Source of the DNA: Clostridium sp. CAG:1013
GTDB taxonomy: Bacteria; Bacillota; Clostridia; Oscillospirales; Acutalibacteraceae
Assembly: GCA_000432995.1 (NCBI GenBank)
Contig: HF972685.1
Coordinates: 27,087-37,425 of the forward strand
Reading direction: 5' to 3'
DNA: 10,339 bases
How positions within the stretch are numbered: the stretch's first letter is position 1; each line of letters starts with the position of its first letter. A program made the translations under genes and the position numbers. The notes beneath the pieces were generated by a model. It was not told where the DNA came from. It saw only the letters and a list, made by a program, of their open reading frames with translations, and searched no databases. Of the stretch, positions 6,380 to 10,339 are shown piece by piece.

Positions 6380-9300
6380 TTACAGTTTTACAGTGCCTTC
6401 AAATACGGTGACGGCTTCGCCGGTCATCCAGACCCGGCTGCCCTCCACCCGGATGGTCAGATCCCCGCCACGCAGGCGCACCAGGATATCCTCTCCCGCC
6501 GGGCAATGGCCGCACAGAATGGCGGCCACGGCGCTGGCGCAGGCTCCGGTGCCGCAGGCCATGGTCTCGCCGCTGCCCCGCTCCCAGATCCGGGCCTTGA
6601 GGGTGTGCTTGTCGATGACCTCCACAAAGCCCACATTGACCCGCTCGGGGAACATGGGATCATGCTCGAACTTGGGACCGATGTCCTCCAGATCCAGCTT
6701 GTCCACGGAGGGCACAAACACGGTGCAGTGGGGATTACCCATGGACACGCAGGTGATGCGGTACACATTGCCGCCAATGGAGATGGGCTTGTCCACCACT
6801 TTTTCTCCCTCCAGACGGACAGGGATCTTCTCGGGGGCCAGCTCCGCTTTGCCCATGTCCACGCTTACCTTGGACACCAGGCCGTTCTTGGTGATAACGG
6901 TGCACTCCTTCACGCCGCTCTTGGTGTCGATGTGGAGCACATACCGGCCTTCGCCCACCTTTTCGCCACGAGCGATGCCGTTGTCGAACAGGTACTTGGC
7001 CACGCAGCGGATGCCGTTGCCGCACATCAGGCCCTCGCTGCCGTCCAGGTTGAACATACGCATCTGAGCGTCGGCCACCTGAGAGGGGCAAATGAGGATA
7101 ACACCATCGCCGCCCACGCCGTTGTGCCGGTCAGACAGGAAGATGGACAGGAACTCGGGAGAAGCCACCACATTCTCCTGATCGAAGCAGTTGATATAGA
7201 TATAGTCGTTGGAGCAGGCAGACATCTTGGTGAATTTCAGTTCCTGCTTATGCTCCTTCAAGTTGTTGATATCGATAATCTCCGTGTTCTCGGGAGTGTA
7301 CCGACTCATGAGAGAGTCAGCCAGAGCGTTTGCGGTATCCAGAGCAGTCAGGCAGGGGATGCCCAGCAAGCTTGCCTTCCGGCGGATCTTCACGCTGTCC
7401 CGGGCAGGGTTGCGGCCCTTGGCGGAGGTGGAGATGACGTAGTTCACCTTGCCGCTCTCCAGCAGAGTGATGGTGTTCACAGAGCTCTCATGGATCTTGT
7501 CCACGATCTTCACAGACAGGCCCACCTTGGCCAGCACCATGGCAGTGCCGGTGGTGGCATAGATTTCAAAGCCCATCTTGGCGAACTTCTTGGCGATCTC
7601 GCCGATCTCCGGCTTATCCTGGTCCCGCACGGTGATGAACACGCCGCCGCCCTTGGTCATCTTGTGGCCGGAGGCGATCAGACCCTTATAGAGAGCTTCC
7701 TCCAGGTTGTTGCCGATACCCAGCACCTCGCCGGTGGACTTCATTTCCGGCCCCAGGTGGGTGTCCACGTCGGTGAGCTTCTCAAAGGAGAACACAGGCA
7801 CTTTCACCGCCACGTAGGGAGAGGGCTTGAACAGACCGGTACCGAAGCCCAGGTCAGTGAGCTTGTAGCCCAGGCTCACCTTGGTAGCCAGATCGCACAT
7901 GGGCACGCCGGTCACCTTGCTGATGTAGGGCACGGTACGGGAGGCGCGGGGGTTCACTTCGATGACGTAGATCTCCCCGTCCATGATGATGTATTGCAGG
8001 TTGATGAGGCCCAGGGCGTTCAGCTCCCGGCAGAGAGTCTCCGTGGTGGAGACGATCTTGGCGCTCATGTCGTCGTCGATGTCGGAGGCCGGGTACACGG
8101 CGATACTGTCGCCGGAGTGGATACCGGTACGCTCCACGTGCTCCATGATGCCGGGGATCAGGATGTTCTCACCATCGCAGATGGCGTCCACTTCGATCTC
8201 CATGCCGGACAGGTACTTGTCGATCAGCACCGGGTTGTCCTGCTTGTGAGAGAGGATGATAGCCATGTATTCCTGGATATCCTCGTCGCAGTAGGCGATG
8301 ATCATGTTCTGACCGCCCAGCACGTAGGAAGGACGCATCAGCACGGGATAACCCAGATCACGGGCGGCATTCAAAGCCTCTTCCGTGGTCATGATGGTAT
8401 GGCCCTTGGGACGCTTGATGCCGGAACGCTCCAGCAGCTCGTCGAACCGCTCACGGTCCTCAGCCATGTCGATGGTGTCTGCGGAGGAGCCCAGGATGGG
8501 AATATTGTTCTCCGCCAGGGTCTTGGTCAGCTTGATAGCAGTCTGGCCGCCGAAAGCCACCACAACGCCCACGGGCTTCTCGATCTTGATGATGTCCAGC
8601 ACGTCCTCGGGGGACAGGGGCTCAAAGTACAGCCGGTCGCCGGTGTCGAAGTCAGTGGACACGGTCTCCGGGTTGTTGTTGATGATAACTACCTCATACC
8701 CCAGCTTCTGCAAGGACATGACGCAGTGGACGCTGGCGTAGTCGAACTCGATACCCTGGCCGATACGGATGGGGCCGGAACCCAGCACGATGACCGTCTT
8801 CTTCTCACGGTCCCCGCCAATGAATTCCAGAGCCTCGTCCTCGCCGCCGGATTCCTCGGTGTCGTAGGTAGCGTAGAAGTAGGGAGTGTGGGCGGCAAAC
8901 TCGCCGGCGCAGGTATCAACCATCTTGAAGGTGGGCTTGCGCTCGAAGTTCACTTCGCAGCCGGACAGCCGGGCGATGGTCTTGTCGGGATAGCCCAGCT
9001 TCTTGCCCTGGGTGTACAGCTCTTCGGTAAGCTCACCCTTGGCCAGTTCCCGCTCGTAGTTTAAGAGGTTCATGATCTTGTTGAGGAACCAGCAGTCGAT
9101 CATGGTCTCCTCGTGCATTTTCTCAACGGTCACGCCACGCTTCAACAGCTCGTACACGGCGAACAGACGCTCGTCGGTGGCATGCACCGCGATGTGCCAC
9201 AGGTTCTCATCGGTCTCGGTGGCAAACTTGGGCAGGTTCAGAGTGTCCAGAGAGATCTCAGCGCCCCGAACGGCCTTCATCAGAGCCATTTCAAAGGTGT

Positions 9301-10339
9301 CGGCGATGGACATGACTTCGCCGGTAGCCTTCATCTGGGTGCCCAGGTCACGCTTGGCGTAAACGAATTTATCGAAGGGCCACTTGGGGAACTTCACCGC
9401 CACGTAGTCCAAAGCAGGCTCGAAAGCAGCGTAGGTCTTGCCGGTAACCGCGTTCTTGATCTCGTCCAGAGTGTAGCCGATGGCGATCTTGGTGGCCACC
9501 TTGGCGATGGGATAACCGGTAGCCTTGGAAGCCAGAGCGGAAGAACGGGACACACGGGGGTTAACTTCGATGACGGCGTATTCAAAAGAGGTGGGATGAA
9601 GAGCGAACTGGCAGTTGCAGCCGCCTTCCACGCCCAGCTCGTCGATGATCTTCAGAGCAGCGGAGCGGAGCATCTGATACTCTTTATCAGAAAGGGTGAC
9701 CGTGGGGGCAATAACGATGGAGTCGCCGGTATGCACGCCCACCGGGTCCAGGTTCTCCATGGAGCACACGGTGATGGTGTTGCCCTTGCTGTCACGCATG
9801 ACCTCGAACTCGATCTCTTTCCAGCCGGCGATGGACTTTTCCACCAGGATCTGAGTGATGGGGGAAAGTGCCAGGCCGTTGGCAGCAGTCTCCCGCAGTT
9901 CTTCCTGGTTGTTGACGATGCCGCCGCCAGTACCGCCCAGAGTGAAGGCGGGCCGGATGATGACGGGATAGCCGATCTCCAGCGCGAAGGCCTCAGCGTC
10001 CTCCACAGTGGTCACCACCTTGGAGGGGATGCAGGGCTGGCCGATCTTCTCCATGGTGTCCTTGAAGATCTGACGGTCCTCGGCCTTATCGATGGTCTCA
10101 GGGGAAGCGCCCAGCAGCCGCACGTTGTGCTTTGCCAGGAAGCCTTCCTTGGCCAGCTGCATGGACAGGGTCAGACCAGTCTGGCCGCCGAAACCGGACA
10201 GGATGCTGTCGGGCTTCTCTTTTTCAATGATCCGCTTGACCGTGGTCAGGGTCAGGGGCTCGATGTAGATCTTGTCCGCCATGGCCTTATCGGTCATGAT
10301 GGTGGCGGGGTTGGAGTTTACCAGCACGATCTCGATGCC
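6380..10339 (-). CDS. carB-dapF: Carbamoyl-phosphate synthase large subunit fused to diaminopimelate epimerase (N-terminus outside window)
   Basis: One uninterrupted frame of 1,319 visible residues. The first 1,033 are CarB, lacking about 36 N-terminal residues beyond the right edge; it enters at GIEIVLVNSNPATIMTD. CarB makes carbamoyl phosphate from bicarbonate, ATP and ammonia for pyrimidines and arginine. Visible are ATP-grasp half 1 (RPAFTLGGTGGGIV near 129-142; EVNPRVSRSSALASK), half 2 from about residue 511 (VIVLGSGPIRIGQGIEFDYA; RPSYVLGGQNM; EVNPRASRTVPYISK) and the MGS-like allosteric domain (about 890-1030). From CTG at 7240, 286 residues form a full-length DapF, which converts LL- to meso-diaminopimelate. 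Its two catalytic cysteines are in MCGNGIRC (DapF residue 73) and ACGTGAC (229), and GNPH and the GVGGDG loop are present. The usual GND near DapF residue 11 is SND. No stop or frameshift lies at the junction. pyrG follows after 30 bases. Confidence 0.95.
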   Translation of the reverse strand, partial: GIEIVLVNSNPATIMTDKAMADKIYIEPLTLTTVKRIIEKEKPDSILSGFGGQTGLTLSMQLAKEGFLAKHNVRLLGASPETIDKAEDRQIFKDTMEKIGQPCIPSKVVTTVEDAEAFALEIGYPVIIRPAFTLGGTGGGIVNNQEELRETAANGLALSPITQILVEKSIAGWKEIEFEVMRDSKGNTITVCSMENLDPVGVHTGDSIVIAPTVTLSDKEYQMLRSAALKIIDELGVEGGCNCQFALHPTSFEYAVIEVNPRVSRSSALASKATGYPIAKVATKIAIGYTLDEIKNAVTGKTYAAFEPALDYVAVKFPKWPFDKFVYAKRDLGTQMKATGEVMSIADTFEMALMKAVRGAEISLDTLNLPKFATETDENLWHIAVHATDERLFAVYELLKRGVTVEKMHEETMIDCWFLNKIMNLLNYERELAKGELTEELYTQGKKLGYPDKTIARLSGCEVNFERKPTFKMVDTCAGEFAAHTPYFYATYDTEESGGEDEALEFIGGDREKKTVIVLGSGPIRIGQGIEFDYASVHCVMSLQKLGYEVVIINNNPETVSTDFDTGDRLYFEPLSPEDVLDIIKIEKPVGVVVAFGGQTAIKLTKTLAENNIPILGSSADTIDMAEDRERFDELLERSGIKRPKGHTIMTTEEALNAARDLGYPVLMRPSYVLGGQNMIIAYCDEDIQEYMAIILSHKQDNPVLIDKYLSGMEIEVDAICDGENILIPGIMEHVERTGIHSGDSIAVYPASDIDDDMSAKIVSTTETLCRELNALGLINLQYIIMDGEIYVIEVNPRASRTVPYISKVTGVPMCDLATKVSLGYKLTDLGFGTGLFKPSPYVAVKVPVFSFEKLTDVDTHLGPEMKSTGEVLGIGNNLEEALYKGLIASGHKMTKGGGVFITVRDQDKPEIGEIAKKFAKMGFEIYATTGTAMVLAKVGLSVKIVDKIHESSVNTITLLESGKVNYVISTSAKGRNPARDSVKIRRKASLLGIPCLTALDTANALADSLMSRYTPENTEIIDINNLKEHKQELKFTKMSACSNDYIYINCFDQENVVASPEFLSIFLSDRHNGVGGDGVILICPSQVADAQMRMFNLDGSEGLMCGNGIRCVAKYLFDNGIARGEKVGEGRYVLHIDTKSGVKECTVITKNGLVSKVSVDMGKAELAPEKIPVRLEGEKVVDKPISIGGNVYRITCVSMGNPHCTVFVPSVDKLDLEDIGPKFEHDPMFPERVNVGFVEVIDKHTLKARIWERGSGETMACGTGACASAVAAILCGHCPAGEDILVRLRGGDLTIRVEGSRVWMTGEAVTVFEGTVKL
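7238..7258 (-). promoter_or_regulatory. Possible internal ribosome site at the CarB/DapF junction
   Basis: AAGGAG (7258-7253) on the minus strand lies 12 bases before the CTG (7240-7238) that aligns with the start methionine of ordinary DapF proteins. It could be a relic of the separate dapF start or allow some independent DapF synthesis. The spacing is long, CTG starts are rare, and the bases also encode KE of the fusion, so chance is likely. Confidence 0.25.

Noticed and set aside
6506..9064. 852-codon plus-strand open frame opposite carB-dapF
   Set aside because: It lies wholly antisense to a gene with clear homology and catalytic motifs. Its protein is rich in H, G, V, L and D in the pattern produced by reading a GC-rich gene backwards, and it has no ribosome site or recognisable domain.

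Overview
The window looks like part of a chromosome from a high-GC clostridial Firmicute. A gut Oscillospiraceae lineage related to Flavonifractor or Lawsonibacter is my best guess. This rests on the DapL route to diaminopimelate, strong GGAGG-type ribosome sites, rho-independent terminators and gene content. It is inferred from sequence character, not from a database match.

Left part, plus strand (1-1600): the tail of a TauE/SafE-type membrane transporter, a 69-residue DUF378 membrane protein, a terminator, and then a 280-residue unrecognised three-helix membrane protein of clearly lower GC. Two almost identical terminator hairpins lie on either side of that orphan gene. The second sits between convergent genes and can serve both strands.

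Right part, minus strand (10339 down to 1614): a closely spaced run reading carB-dapF, pyrG, dapL, araD. It ends at a strong terminator, and a double-domain GNAT acetyltransferase follows. carB (carbamoyl-phosphate synthase large subunit, N-terminus outside the window) is fused in frame to a complete dapF (diaminopimelate epimerase). There is no stop codon between them and almost no linker, so one polypeptide of about 1,355 residues is predicted. pyrG is an intact CTP synthase, most likely starting at a TTG codon. dapL (LL-diaminopimelate aminotransferase) is broken by an exact 22-bp tandem duplication that shifts the frame; removing one copy restores a normal 394-residue enzyme. araD is an intact L-ribulose-5-phosphate 4-epimerase with no other pentose genes in view.

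Together the minus-strand genes join pyrimidine/arginine supply (carbamoyl phosphate, CTP) with the last two steps to meso-diaminopimelate: DapL makes LL-DAP and DapF epimerises it. Both products feed cell-wall and lysine synthesis. The points most worth checking are the CarB-DapF fusion and the dapL frameshift, which is either a real mutation or an assembly error. I see no CRISPR array, tRNA, rRNA, insertion sequence or phage gene.
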